64,000 bases of DNA. Origin: Martinezella multihospitum. GTDB lineage: Bacteria; Pseudomonadota; Alphaproteobacteria; Rhizobiales; Rhizobiaceae. Shown one piece after another: positions 48,542 through 56,810 of the stretch. Every line of letters starts with the position of its first letter. The stretch's first letter is position 1. The translations under genes were made by a program, and so were the position numbers. The notes below the pieces were generated by a model, which searched no databases, was not told the DNA's origin, and saw only the letters and a program-made list of their open reading frames with translations. The stretch covers positions 248,001 to 312,000 of the forward strand of contig NZ_FMAG01000001.1 in assembly GCF_900094585.1 (NCBI RefSeq), written 5' to 3'.

Positions 48542-48727
48542 ATGCCCATCCTGCGCTTGGAAATGCATCCCGGCCGCACACAGGACCAGAAGCGCGCTTT
48601 CGTTCGCGAAGCGACCAGGGCCGCCGTCGAAACGCTCGTCTGCCCGCCGGAATCGGTGGAAATCATCATCACCGAGATTTCGAAGGAGTCCTGGGCAACC
48701 GCAGGAAAGCTGAAATCGGATAGCTGA
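48542..48727 (+). CDS. 4-oxalocrotonate tautomerase-family protein
   Basis: A 61-residue protein starting MPILRLEMHPG; after Met removal Pro1 is the family's catalytic base. TQDQKRAFVREATRAAVETL and PESVEIIITEI match the rest of the fold, which works as a hexamer. AAGGAG precedes the ATG. A decayed second copy lies 1.7 kb downstream. Substrate unknown. Confidence 0.85.
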   Translation: MPILRLEMHPGRTQDQKRAFVREATRAAVETLVCPPESVEIIITEISKESWATAGKLKSDS

Positions 48728-48925
48728 AACGATCCGATTTCATGATCGTGGCCTGGCGGCTTTTAGTCGACCGTCAGGCCTCGTTTGGCGTCAGTCTCCG
48801 CCGCCTCCGGGCGTCGGCGCAACCCATCAGACGCGCCATCTCCTGCTTGAAAGCGAGAACGGACGATATCGACAGCACGGTTCAGATTGCGGCGCGGACG
48901 ACAGAATGCGTCGACGTCTCGCTGA
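48612..48925. repeat. Segmental duplication, copy A
   Basis: About 310 bp matching 50312-50625 in the same orientation, with an offset of exactly 1700 bp at the shared AAACGCTCGTCTG. By eye roughly 75-80% of bases agree. It covers the end of the intact tautomerase gene and a decayed copy of the opposite-strand 88-residue gene. Confidence 0.85.
48774..48925 (-). pseudogene. Remnant of the 88-residue helical protein gene
   Basis: On the minus strand this encodes DAFCRPRRNLNRAVDIVRS, then after a 2-base deletion FKQEMARLMGCADARRRR, against DAFYNPRTNLNHAADIIRSH and LKQEMARLMEWAEAWGRQ of the intact gene at 50472-50738. The N-terminal half is missing. The stop codon position is kept. Confidence 0.8.
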
Positions 48926-48955
48926 TGAGAGCTTCAGCCTGCTTTCGGGAGAAAG

Positions 48956-49990
48956 TCACACCTCAGGTGTCTCCTCCGCCAGGAAAGTACCAGGCGGTAC
49001 AGGCCCGTATCTTAGCTGGACTCCTTTTGTGTTGCGGACCGCATGCATGTAGCAATCGTCGTTGGCGTTATGCGTCTTGCAGATGGGAAAAATGAAAACC
49101 CTCGCGCCATCCGGTTCCTTTAGTGCGTCCGTTCCCGGAATAACATGCCCACCGACGAGACTGCCGTGGCAGTCACGACGCTGGTTGCTGAACCAATTGT
49201 GAGATGTGCAACGTTCGGGCTTTTCTCCCTTGTTGCATTTTTCCTTCCACAAACGAATCCATGAAGACCTTCCCACTTTTGGATCGCGCGTACTGCCGAT
49301 GACGTTGGCGAAGTTGCGACGCGCTCGCCAGGTGACAACACCGACATAGGTGGATGATATGATGGCCTGCATCTCGGCAATCTCCGCAACCTTATCGGCC
49401 GCAGCCGCCGTTGTGACCGGCCTGCCATACATGCGCTCGTAGTCGGCGAGATTGTCGAGGGTAACAATCGGGGCTGTCCCGAGTTCGGAAACGCTGTCCA
49501 CGCCACCCTCGATAGCGGTATCGACCAGCAGGTCATTGCAGCGACGAGCCTCCGCCTGCAACAGATGATCGAGCGGTGGCGTTTTCACGACATGATCCGC
49601 CCAGATGTTGGTGATGGGATGGTTGATCCCGACATCGTTCGGGGTCGTATGAAACTCTGGTCGTTGTGTGCCGCTGGAGAGCTGCTTGGCGTTGCTGTGC
49701 AGGAATGTCGTGATCTGGAGCTGATCGTGCGTACGGTCATCATTGCCATGAATGGTAAGTTCATTCTCGCTGCGGTTATAGTCGTAGCTAAAGCGAACTT
49801 GCGCCATCACCGGCAAACCATTGAATGTACCGATTGGTTCCGGTTCGCTCACAGCAGTCTTGGGGCCGCCGGCGAGATCGAGGGTCACCGCGACACTGCA
49901 ATCCTGCAGTTGCACGCTGGTATCATGGAATGAACTCGCGAGAGGCAATCTGACGACAAGCGACAGAGGCGCATAATTCTGCTCGGTCAT
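48956..49990 (-). CDS. Uncharacterised protein with HNH-like C-terminal Cys/His motif
   Basis: A 344-residue protein with no signal peptide or membrane span and no overall family I recognise. The N-terminal ~130 residues look beta-rich, the middle is helical (AAAADKVAEIAEMQAIISST). The C-terminus has C274-x7-H282 (CHGSLVGGHV) and C304-x2-H307-N (PICKTHN), a spacing reminiscent of HNH/treble-clef zinc nucleases; Cys252 and Cys261 lie just upstream. It stands alone between two copies of a duplicated segment, which suggests acquisition. A nuclease or toxin role is inference. Confidence 0.7.
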   Translation of the reverse strand: MTEQNYAPLSLVVRLPLASSFHDTSVQLQDCSVAVTLDLAGGPKTAVSEPEPIGTFNGLPVMAQVRFSYDYNRSENELTIHGNDDRTHDQLQITTFLHSNAKQLSSGTQRPEFHTTPNDVGINHPITNIWADHVVKTPPLDHLLQAEARRCNDLLVDTAIEGGVDSVSELGTAPIVTLDNLADYERMYGRPVTTAAAADKVAEIAEMQAIISSTYVGVVTWRARRNFANVIGSTRDPKVGRSSWIRLWKEKCNKGEKPERCTSHNWFSNQRRDCHGSLVGGHVIPGTDALKEPDGARVFIFPICKTHNANDDCYMHAVRNTKGVQLRYGPVPPGTFLAEETPEV

Positions 49991-50260
49991 TTCAATAGCC
50001 TCCGCAAGAATCGCCCGTTTTGCGGGAATGATTGATAAGGCTGAATTTGATGTCTTCAGGCATCGTCACAAGCATGACCTCCTAGCGTGTTTGAGACCTT
50101 TGGCCATCGCCAACACCAGAATTCTATCGATTGTCGTCTGGGCTTGCCTTTGCGCGCGTACCTGAATTCTTTGCGACCAACATTTTGTCGGGTCACTTGC
50201 GGCATTGTCCGATCTGGACAAGAGCAACGAACATGATGCTGACTACGGGCACTATCCGAC

Positions 50261-50427
50261 AGCCATACTTCCGTTATTCGTACCAAAGGCGCTGCTCCGC
50301 GCACAGGGAGATGACGAGAGCGGCTCGCGAAACGCTCGTCTGGCCGCCGGAATCAGTGGAAATCATCACCACGGCAATTTCGAAGGAGTCCTGGGTGACG
50401 ACAGGAAAGTTGAAATCGGATAGCTGA
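50261..50427 (+). pseudogene. Decayed tautomerase copy
   Basis: The frame has lost its ATG and about 25 bases near the start, but then reads TRAARETLVWPPESVEIITT followed by ISKESWVTTGKLKSDS, matching TRAAVETLVCPPESVEIIIT and ISKESWATAGKLKSDS of the intact gene at 48542. Frame slips occur in its first third. Confidence 0.82.
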
Positions 50428-50627
50428 ACAACCCGATTTCATGATCGTGGTCTGGCGGTTCTTATCGACCGTCAGGCCCCGTTTGACGACAGGCTCTGCC
50501 GCCCCCAGGCTTCGGCCCACTCCATCAGACGTGCCATTTCCTGCTTGAGAGCATGCGAACGAATGATATCGGCGGCGTGATTCAGATTGGTGCGCGGATT
50601 GTAGAATGCGTCGATCTCTTCGCCGCT
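50261..50627. repeat. Segmental duplication, copy B
   Basis: Second copy of the segment at 48612-48925, extending slightly further on the left through the decayed tautomerase start. Here the tautomerase is broken, while the opposite-strand 88-residue gene is intact. Confidence 0.82.
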
Positions 50628-50738
50628 CTCCCGCCTTGCCGCCTCCAGGCGAAGCTTCATTTCCTCGACTTCGGCCTTCACCACAAAGTACCGTTTCATG
50701 ACCTCGACAAGGTCGCGATCGCCTGCACTGGTCTCCAT
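50472..50738 (-). CDS. Small helical protein, intact copy
   Basis: An 88-residue charged, probably coiled-coil protein (VKAEVEEMKLRLEAARRESG) of unknown function, without signal or membrane segment. The ending EMARLMEWAEAWGRQSL is conserved in the decayed copy at 48774-48925, which supports it as a real gene under past selection. It is convergent with the decayed tautomerase, stop to stop about 45 bp apart, as in the other copy. Confidence 0.7.
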   Translation of the reverse strand: METSAGDRDLVEVMKRYFVVKAEVEEMKLRLEAARRESGEEIDAFYNPRTNLNHAADIIRSHALKQEMARLMEWAEAWGRQSLSSNGA

Positions 50739-50882
50739 GCGTACTCCATTCTACTCATTTTAGCACCTCGCAATGATCCGATTCGAATGGCGAAATCTAG
50801 GTCATTGTTTAGCCGGCAAGATGAGTTGAAGAACGGCAACCTCATCAGATGCGCAGCGAAGTGTATGAAATAGAACGCGGAT

Positions 50883-51356
50883 TTAGGACCAGTTTTCCTT
50901 GACCGACTGCATCACCACATTGGTCGAAGTGCTGGCCACAAAAGGCAGGCTGGAAATCTTCTCGCCGAGCACGATGCGGTAGCGGCGAATATCGGAGGTC
51001 CGCACCTTGAGGAGATAATCGAAGCGGCCGGCGATCATGTGGCACTCTTCGATTTCCTTGATTTTCTTGATGGCATTGTTGAAGCTGAGTAAGGCCTCCT
51101 CACGGGTATCCGTCAGCTTCACTTCGGCAAAGGCGACGTGATCGAGGCCAAGCTTGATCGGATTGAGGATGGCCTTGAAGCCGTCGATATAACCGGAATC
51201 GATCAGTTTCTTCAGGCGTGCCTGGCAGGGAGTCTTGGAAAGGCCGACCCGCTCGGAGAGCTCGGTGATCGACATGCGGCCATCCTCCACCAGCGCATCG
51301 AGGATCTTTTGATCGAACTGGTCAATTTCACTAGATTTTGTCATTTTCGAAGGCAT
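50883..51356 (-). CDS. putR: Lrp/AsnC-family activator of proline use
   Basis: A 157-residue protein with an N-terminal helix-turn-helix (ITELSERVGLSKTPCQARLK, about residues 29-48) and a C-terminal RAM ligand-binding domain (IEECHMIAGRFDYLLKVRTS). It is divergent from putA across a 173-bp gap. In rhizobia and agrobacteria an Lrp-type PutR in this position activates putA in response to proline. Confidence 0.9.
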   Translation of the reverse strand: MPSKMTKSSEIDQFDQKILDALVEDGRMSITELSERVGLSKTPCQARLKKLIDSGYIDGFKAILNPIKLGLDHVAFAEVKLTDTREEALLSFNNAIKKIKEIEECHMIAGRFDYLLKVRTSDIRRYRIVLGEKISSLPFVASTSTNVVMQSVKENWS

Positions 51357-51529
51357 TCCTATTTGAAATAAGCGCTACTGAAGTTCAATATGACTGGAAA
51401 GCCGCAGTTTCAAGGCGGAACGCTTTTTTGGAATGAAGTATGTTCCCGTCGAAGCAACGGGAGGGCTGCGGGTGGCGATTTCGCTGACGTCCACTCAAGC
51501 CATCGGGACCCTTGCACCTTGAGGTTATC

Positions 51530-54500
51530 ATGACTGTCTCTGCCAAGCTCGCTACTGAAGAACCAGCTCCAGACGCCACCCCATTTTCGCATTTCGCGCC
51601 ACCCATCCGCGCGCAGAGCCCGCTCCGCCAGGCGATCACTTCAGCCTATAGACGCCCCGAGACCGAGTGCCTGCCCTTCCTCGTCGAGGCGGCGACCCTG
51701 CCAGACGCGACGCGTGAAGCTGCAAAGAAGACGGCCAAGGCGCTGATCGAAGCGCTGCGCGCCAAGCACAAGGGCGACGGCGTCGAAGGACTGGTGCAGG
51801 AATATTCGCTTTCGAGCCAGGAAGGCGTCGCGCTGATGTGCCTCGCCGAGGCATTGCTGCGCATTCCTGACACGGCAACCCGCGATGCGCTGATCCGCGA
51901 CAAGATCGCCGGCGGCGACTGGAAGTCTCATATCGGCGGCGGCCGCTCGATGTTCGTCAACGCTGCCACCTGGGGTCTCGTCGTCACCGGCAAGCTGACA
52001 TCGACCGTCAACGAGAGCGGCCTTTCCGCGTCGCTGACGAAGCTGATCGCCCGTGCCGGCGAGCCGGTCATCCGCCGTGGTGTCGACATGGCCATGCGCA
52101 TGATGGGCGAGCAGTTCGTCACCGGTGAAACGATCGACGAAGCATTGAAGCGTGCCCGCGCGCTGGAAGCGAAGGGCTTCCGCTATTCCTACGATATGCT
52201 CGGCGAAGCCGCGACGACCCATGCCGATGCCGAGCGCTACTATCGCGACTATGAAAACGCCATCCATGCGATCGGCAAGACCTCGGCCGGCCGCGGCATC
52301 TATGAAGGCCCCGGCATCTCCATCAAGCTCTCCGCACTGCATCCGCGCTACACGCGCTCGCAGGCCGACAGGGTCATGGGCGAACTTCTGCCGAAGGTGA
52401 AGGCGCTGGCGCTGATCGCCAAGGACTACAATATCGGGCTCAACATCGACGCCGAAGAAGCGGATCGCCTCGAACTCTCGCTCGACCTTTTGGAAGAACT
52501 GTGCCTCGATCCGGATCTTTCCGGCTGGGACGGCATCGGCTTCGTCGTGCAGGCCTACGGCAAGCGCTGCCCCTTCGTGCTCGATTTCATCATCGACCTT
52601 GCCCGCCGCTCCGGGCATCGCCTGATGGTCCGCCTCGTCAAGGGTGCCTATTGGGATGCGGAGATCAAACGCGCGCAGCTCGACGGCCTCGAAGGCTTTC
52701 CCGTCTATACCCGCAAGATCTATACCGACGTCTCCTATGTCGCCTGCGCCAAGAAGCTGCTTTCGGCAACCGACGTGATCTTCCCGCAATTCGCGACCCA
52801 CAATGCCCAGAGCCTGGCCACCATCTACCAGATGGCCGGAGACGACTTTGCGGTCGGCAAATATGAATTCCAGTGCCTGCATGGCATGGGCGAGCCGCTT
52901 TATGAAGAAGTGGTTGGCGCCGAAAATCTCAATCGCCCCTGCCGGATCTATGCCCCGGTCGGCACCCATGAAACGCTGCTTGCCTATCTTGTTCGCCGCC
53001 TGCTCGAAAACGGCGCCAACTCGTCGTTCGTCAACAAGATCGCCGATCCAGCCGTTCCCGTATCCGAGCTGATCGCCGATCCCGTCGAGCGCGTACGCGC
53101 CATGACCGTCGTCGGCGCGCAGCACGACAAGATCGTGCTCCCGGTCGATCTGTTCGGCGCAACGCGGCAGAATTCCGCCGGCGTCGACCTCTCGAATGAA
53201 ACGGCACTCACCGATCTATCTACGCAGTTGCAAGCTTCGGCAGCGAGAGACTGGGTTGCCAAGCCGCTTCTGGCCGACGATTCCGAACGCGGCGTGGCTC
53301 GCGCTGTTCTAAACCCGGCCGACCACGCCGATGTCGTCGGCCATGTCACCGAGCTTGAGCCGCAGGATGCACCCGACGTCATGCGGCTTGCGGCCGCCGC
53401 TGCCGAACGCTGGGCAGTGGTGAGCCCCAATGAGCGCGCCGCGATCCTCGAGCGCGCTGCCGATCTCATGCAGAGCGAGATGCCTGTTCTCGTCGGCCTG
53501 ACCATCCGCGAAGCCGGCAAATCGGCTGCGAACGCCGTCGGTGAAATCCGCGAAGCCATCGACTTCCTTCGCTACTACGCCGCGCAGGCACGCAAGGTAC
53601 TGAAGCCGGAGAGCGTTCCGCTCGGCCCCATCGTCTGCATCAGCCCCTGGAATTTCCCATTGGCGATCTTCTCCGGCCAGGTCGCAGCCGCCTTGGTTGC
53701 CGGCAATCCTGTCGTCGCAAAGCCCGCCGGCAATACGCCGCTGATTGCCGCCCAGGGTGTCCGCATCCTGCATGAGGCCGGCATTCCGCGTGATGTTCTG
53801 CAATTTGTTCCCGGCAGCGGCAGAATGGGTGCAGCCCTCGTCGGCGCACCGGAAACGGCCGGTGTCATGTTTACCGGCTCGACGGAGGTTGCTCGCCTGA
53901 TCCAGGCACAGCTTGCCGAACGGCTCTCCAAATTCGGCAAGCCGATCCCCCTTATCGCCGAAACCGGCGGGCAGAACGGCATGATCGTCGACTCCTCGGC
54001 TCTGGCCGAACAGGTCGTCGGCGATGTCATCGCTTCGGCTTTCGACAGCGCCGGCCAGCGCTGCTCGGCCCTGCGCGTCCTTTGCTTGCAGGAGGAAGTG
54101 GCAGATCGCACGCTGACCATGCTGCGCGGTGCGTTGCGCGAACTCTCGGTCGGCAAGACGGACAGGCTTGCCGTCGATATCGGTCCAGTCATCGACGACA
54201 ACGCCAAGCGGGGGATCGACGAGCATATCGAGCGCATGCGCAAGCTTGGCTGCAACGTCGAACAGCTCGACCTTCCGACCAGCGCCGGAAAGGGCACATT
54301 CGTCGCTCCCACTATCATCGAGCTGAAGAAGCTGAGCGATCTGAAGCGCGAAGTGTTCGGCCCGGTCCTGCACATCATGCGTTACAAGCGCAAGGGACTG
54401 GACAAGCTCATCGGCGATATCAATGATTCTGGCTACGGCCTGACCTTCGGCCTGCACACCCGGCTTGACGATACGATCGCCCATGTCACCGGGCGCGTTC

Positions 54501-55225
54501 GCGCCGGCAACCTCTATGTCAACCGCAATATCATCGGCGCCGTCGTCGGCGTCCAGCCCTTCGGCGGCCGCGGTCTTTCCGGCACCGGCCCGAAGGCCGG
54601 CGGACCAATGTATCTGCGTCGCCTTGTCGCCTCCTCGACCGAAGCGTTGCGCGATGCCTCCGTCCACGCCGATCCGGCCGCACAACAGTTTATCGCCTGG
54701 CTCGAAAGCAAAGGTGCTGCAAAGCAAGTACGTGCCGTCGCCGCTCAATCGTCACTCGGCTTCAACATCGAGCTGCAAGGCCCGGTCGGCGAGCTGAACC
54801 TCTACGCACTGCATCCGCGCGGCAGGATCCTGCTTGCGCCGCAGACGGCGCTTGGCCTGCATATCCAGATCACCGCAGGGCTTGCGACAGGCAATTCGAT
54901 CGTCATCGATGCGGCATCGGGCTTGCAGGACGAGCTTCGTGGCCTGCCTGCGGATATCGCAAACCGCATTTCCTGGTCGAAGGACTGGGCCGCGGATGGA
55001 CCGTTTGCCGGCGCCCTGATCGAGGGCGATGCCGAGCGGGTACAGCAGGCGGTCAAAGTGATTTCGGCTATTCCCGGCCCGCTGGTTCTCACTCAGGCAG
55101 CTTCGAGCGACGAGATCGCCGAAAGTGCCGATGCCTATTGCCTCAACTGGCTGCTTGAAGAGGTAACGACGTCGATCAACACCGCGGCTGCCGGCGGCAA
55201 TGCGAGCCTGATGACCATCGGCTAA
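51530..55225 (+). CDS. putA: Bifunctional proline dehydrogenase/P5C dehydrogenase PutA
   Basis: A 1231-residue enzyme oxidising proline to glutamate in two steps. The proline dehydrogenase barrel covers roughly residues 150-480 (YEGPGISIKLSALHPRY, then LMVRLVKGAYWDAEIKRAQ) and binds FAD. The aldehyde dehydrogenase part covers 570-1040 with general base Glu811 (AETGGQN) and nucleophile Cys845 (GQRCSALR). The C-terminal PutA-specific domain is present. There is no N-terminal ribbon-helix-helix, so it cannot repress itself as the enteric protein does. The ATG at 51530 is preferred to one 18 bp upstream. Confidence 0.96.
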   Translation: MTVSAKLATEEPAPDATPFSHFAPPIRAQSPLRQAITSAYRRPETECLPFLVEAATLPDATREAAKKTAKALIEALRAKHKGDGVEGLVQEYSLSSQEGVALMCLAEALLRIPDTATRDALIRDKIAGGDWKSHIGGGRSMFVNAATWGLVVTGKLTSTVNESGLSASLTKLIARAGEPVIRRGVDMAMRMMGEQFVTGETIDEALKRARALEAKGFRYSYDMLGEAATTHADAERYYRDYENAIHAIGKTSAGRGIYEGPGISIKLSALHPRYTRSQADRVMGELLPKVKALALIAKDYNIGLNIDAEEADRLELSLDLLEELCLDPDLSGWDGIGFVVQAYGKRCPFVLDFIIDLARRSGHRLMVRLVKGAYWDAEIKRAQLDGLEGFPVYTRKIYTDVSYVACAKKLLSATDVIFPQFATHNAQSLATIYQMAGDDFAVGKYEFQCLHGMGEPLYEEVVGAENLNRPCRIYAPVGTHETLLAYLVRRLLENGANSSFVNKIADPAVPVSELIADPVERVRAMTVVGAQHDKIVLPVDLFGATRQNSAGVDLSNETALTDLSTQLQASAARDWVAKPLLADDSERGVARAVLNPADHADVVGHVTELEPQDAPDVMRLAAAAAERWAVVSPNERAAILERAADLMQSEMPVLVGLTIREAGKSAANAVGEIREAIDFLRYYAAQARKVLKPESVPLGPIVCISPWNFPLAIFSGQVAAALVAGNPVVAKPAGNTPLIAAQGVRILHEAGIPRDVLQFVPGSGRMGAALVGAPETAGVMFTGSTEVARLIQAQLAERLSKFGKPIPLIAETGGQNGMIVDSSALAEQVVGDVIASAFDSAGQRCSALRVLCLQEEVADRTLTMLRGALRELSVGKTDRLAVDIGPVIDDNAKRGIDEHIERMRKLGCNVEQLDLPTSAGKGTFVAPTIIELKKLSDLKREVFGPVLHIMRYKRKGLDKLIGDINDSGYGLTFGLHTRLDDTIAHVTGRVRAGNLYVNRNIIGAVVGVQPFGGRGLSGTGPKAGGPMYLRRLVASSTEALRDASVHADPAAQQFIAWLESKGAAKQVRAVAAQSSLGFNIELQGPVGELNLYALHPRGRILLAPQTALGLHIQITAGLATGNSIVIDAASGLQDELRGLPADIANRISWSKDWAADGPFAGALIEGDAERVQQAVKVISAIPGPLVLTQAASSDEIAESADAYCLNWLLEEVTTSINTAAAGGNASLMTIG

Positions 55226-55249
55226 AACTAACAACAATCTAAAACTTAC

Positions 55250-55288
55250 GCGGCGGCAGGACCGGCAGCGTCTCAGCCGCCGCTTTTT
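55250..55288 (+). terminator. Terminator of putA
   Basis: GCGGCGGC (55250-55257) and GCCGCCGC (55276-55283) form an 8-bp GC stem directly followed by TTTTT. Confidence 0.88.
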
Positions 55289-55302
55289 ATCGGAAACCTG
55301 GG

Positions 55303-55345
55303 CCATCCTCGCTATTCGAGGCTCCGCACCTCAGGGTGAGGATGG
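55303..55345. repeat. Rhizobiales-type intergenic palindromic repeat 1
   Basis: CCATCCTC (55303-55310) pairs with GAGGATGG (55338-55345), with TTCGAGGCTCCGCACCTCAG inside. This wording (TTCGAGGCTC, CACCTCAGGGTGAGGATGG) is widespread in intergenic DNA of the order, from memory, and this looks like a shortened copy. Confidence 0.6.
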
Positions 55346-55487
55346 AGCGGACGTCATCACATAACACTGGTTCTCGTCGTAGCAAGCTAGCTCAATGTGC
55401 CCTTGTCGTCTGCGCTAGAAAACTCGTGATCTACGTCAACACCGTTCTTGCCAGAAATATCCCATGGACTGCTTGATCTAATGGTTG

Positions 55488-55534
55488 CTCATGGTGAGGC
55501 GCGCAGGCTGAAGGCCGGAGCCTCGAACCACGAG
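55488..55534. repeat. Rhizobiales-type intergenic palindromic repeat 2
   Basis: CTCATGGTGAGGC (55488-55500) faces GCCTCGAACCACGAG (55520-55534), an imperfect inverted repeat around a GC-rich centre. The CTCATGGTGAGG and CCTCGAACCACGAGG blocks resemble another common intergenic repeat. The rest of 55346-55671 shows no gene. Confidence 0.55.
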
Positions 55535-55671
55535 GGCCGGTGATGAAAGACCGCGCCCTCTTCAAGTCTCCGACCTGACATCGGTCTGGTGCTCAACACA
55601 CTTTTCAACATGGCCCGCGAGCCCCCCGCCCTGCTTTTCGCCGCCTCATTCTCCTCAACGGAGAAATTTTT

Positions 55672-55720
55672 GAGAAAAGCTTTTCTCTAGTTGACTCCTG
55701 CGCTGAGAAAAGCTTTTCTC
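55672..55720. promoter_or_regulatory. Twin perfect LacI-type operators
   Basis: GAGAAAAGCTTTTCTC occurs twice, at 55672-55687 and 55705-55720, each a perfect 16-bp palindrome, centres 33 bp apart (three turns). TTGACT (55691-55696), a possible -35 box, lies between them. The second ends 26 bp before the probable LacI start, so self-control and control of the importer operon are likely. Confidence 0.78.
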
Positions 55721-55746
55721 ATGGAAACTCGAATGGGAGAAGACAT

Positions 55747-56766
55747 CTGGAAAACCAGCGTGCGAAGAGCGGACGTGCAACGATTCACGACGTCGCGGCG
55801 GCTGCGGGTGTGAGCATTTCGACGGCATCGAAAGCCTTGAACAATACCGGCCGCATGGGCGACGAAACCCGCGAAAGGGTCAAGCGTGCCGCCGCCGACA
55901 TCGGCTTCCGTCCAAATGCGCTCGCCAAAGGATTGCTCAGCAATCGCACGTTTACGATCGGTCTTCTGACCAACGATACATACGGGCGTTTCACGCTGCC
56001 GGTCATGGCCGGCATCACGGAAGCACTCGTCGATCACGGCGTCTCGGTCTTTCTTTGCACGATCGAGGACGATCCGGCACTTGGAAAGGTTCATGTGGAC
56101 GCCATGTTGGACAAGCATGTGGACGGCATCATCGCCTCGGGGAAGCGGATCGACCGCCGCCTGCCGGTGGATCTGTCCAATCTGCCGGTCCCGGTTATCT
56201 ATGCCTTCACTGAAGGCGCACCGGGAAGCGTCACCTTTTGCGCAGACGATTATCAGGGGGCGGCCCTTGCTGTCGAATGGTTGCAAGGGCTCGGCCGATG
56301 CCGGATCGCCCATGTGACCGGCCCTGAAAGCTTCGTTTCAGTCAGGGAGCGCGCCAGAGCCTATCGCGATCTCGCCGGAGACGAGTTGCCGGTCATGTAC
56401 GGTATGTGGTCCGAGGCCTGGGGTCACGACGCCGTGGCACAGCTCTGGAGTACGGTCGGAGCGAAGCCGGATGCAATCTTCTGCGGCAACGACCAGATCG
56501 CCCGCGCGGTCGTCGATGCGCTGCGCGAGCGCGGCGTACGGGTGCCGGAGGATGTCTCGGTGGTCGGTTTCGACAATTGGGAGATCGTCGCCGCACAGAC
56601 GAGGCCGCCGCTGACGACGGTCGACATGAATCTCAAGGCGCTTGGCCGCGAGGCCGGGCTAACGGTTCTCGCGCTTGCAGAAGGACGCAGCGTCGAACCT
56701 GGCATCAGAACTTTGCCATGCGAGCTTATCGTACGGCAATCATGCGGGGGAAGCCCCGGTCGTTGA
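55747..56766 (+). CDS. LacI-family regulator of the arabinoside importer, probable CTG start
   Basis: A 339-residue regulator whose head reads ATIHDVAAAAGVSISTASKA and must begin before 55810, since a start there would cut the helix-turn-helix. In that frame no ATG, GTG or TTG exists between the head and the operators. CTG at 55747, 4 nt after GGGAGAAGA, is the only good start and gives ENQRAKSGR before the head. The effector domain is of normal length. It precedes an ABC importer and a GH127 enzyme and has twin operators upstream. Confidence 0.83.
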   Translation: MENQRAKSGRATIHDVAAAAGVSISTASKALNNTGRMGDETRERVKRAAADIGFRPNALAKGLLSNRTFTIGLLTNDTYGRFTLPVMAGITEALVDHGVSVFLCTIEDDPALGKVHVDAMLDKHVDGIIASGKRIDRRLPVDLSNLPVPVIYAFTEGAPGSVTFCADDYQGAALAVEWLQGLGRCRIAHVTGPESFVSVRERARAYRDLAGDELPVMYGMWSEAWGHDAVAQLWSTVGAKPDAIFCGNDQIARAVVDALRERGVRVPEDVSVVGFDNWEIVAAQTRPPLTTVDMNLKALGREAGLTVLALAEGRSVEPGIRTLPCELIVRQSCGGSPGR

Positions 56767-56777
56767 TTAAAGGAAAA

Positions 56778-56797
56778 GGGGCAATGGGAGTTGCCCC
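56778..56797 (+). promoter_or_regulatory. Hairpin between regulator and binding-protein gene
   Basis: GGGGCAA (56778-56784), loop TGGGAG, TTGCCCC (56791-56797): a perfect 7-bp stem just before the GGAGGAG ribosome site. It may separate low regulator from high binding-protein expression. Confidence 0.5.
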
Positions 56798-56810
56798 ATG
56801 GGAGGAGAAC

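Noticed and set aside
48742..49095. 117-codon forward frame over the small-gene remnant
   Set aside because: It runs antisense to a pseudogene and the end of the HNH-like gene, and reads as a shadow.
55672..55720. The twin palindromes as a terminator or plasmid-cloning remnants (they contain AAGCTT)
   Set aside because: There is no T-run or vector sequence, and exact duplication at three-turn spacing before a LacI gene is better explained as operators.
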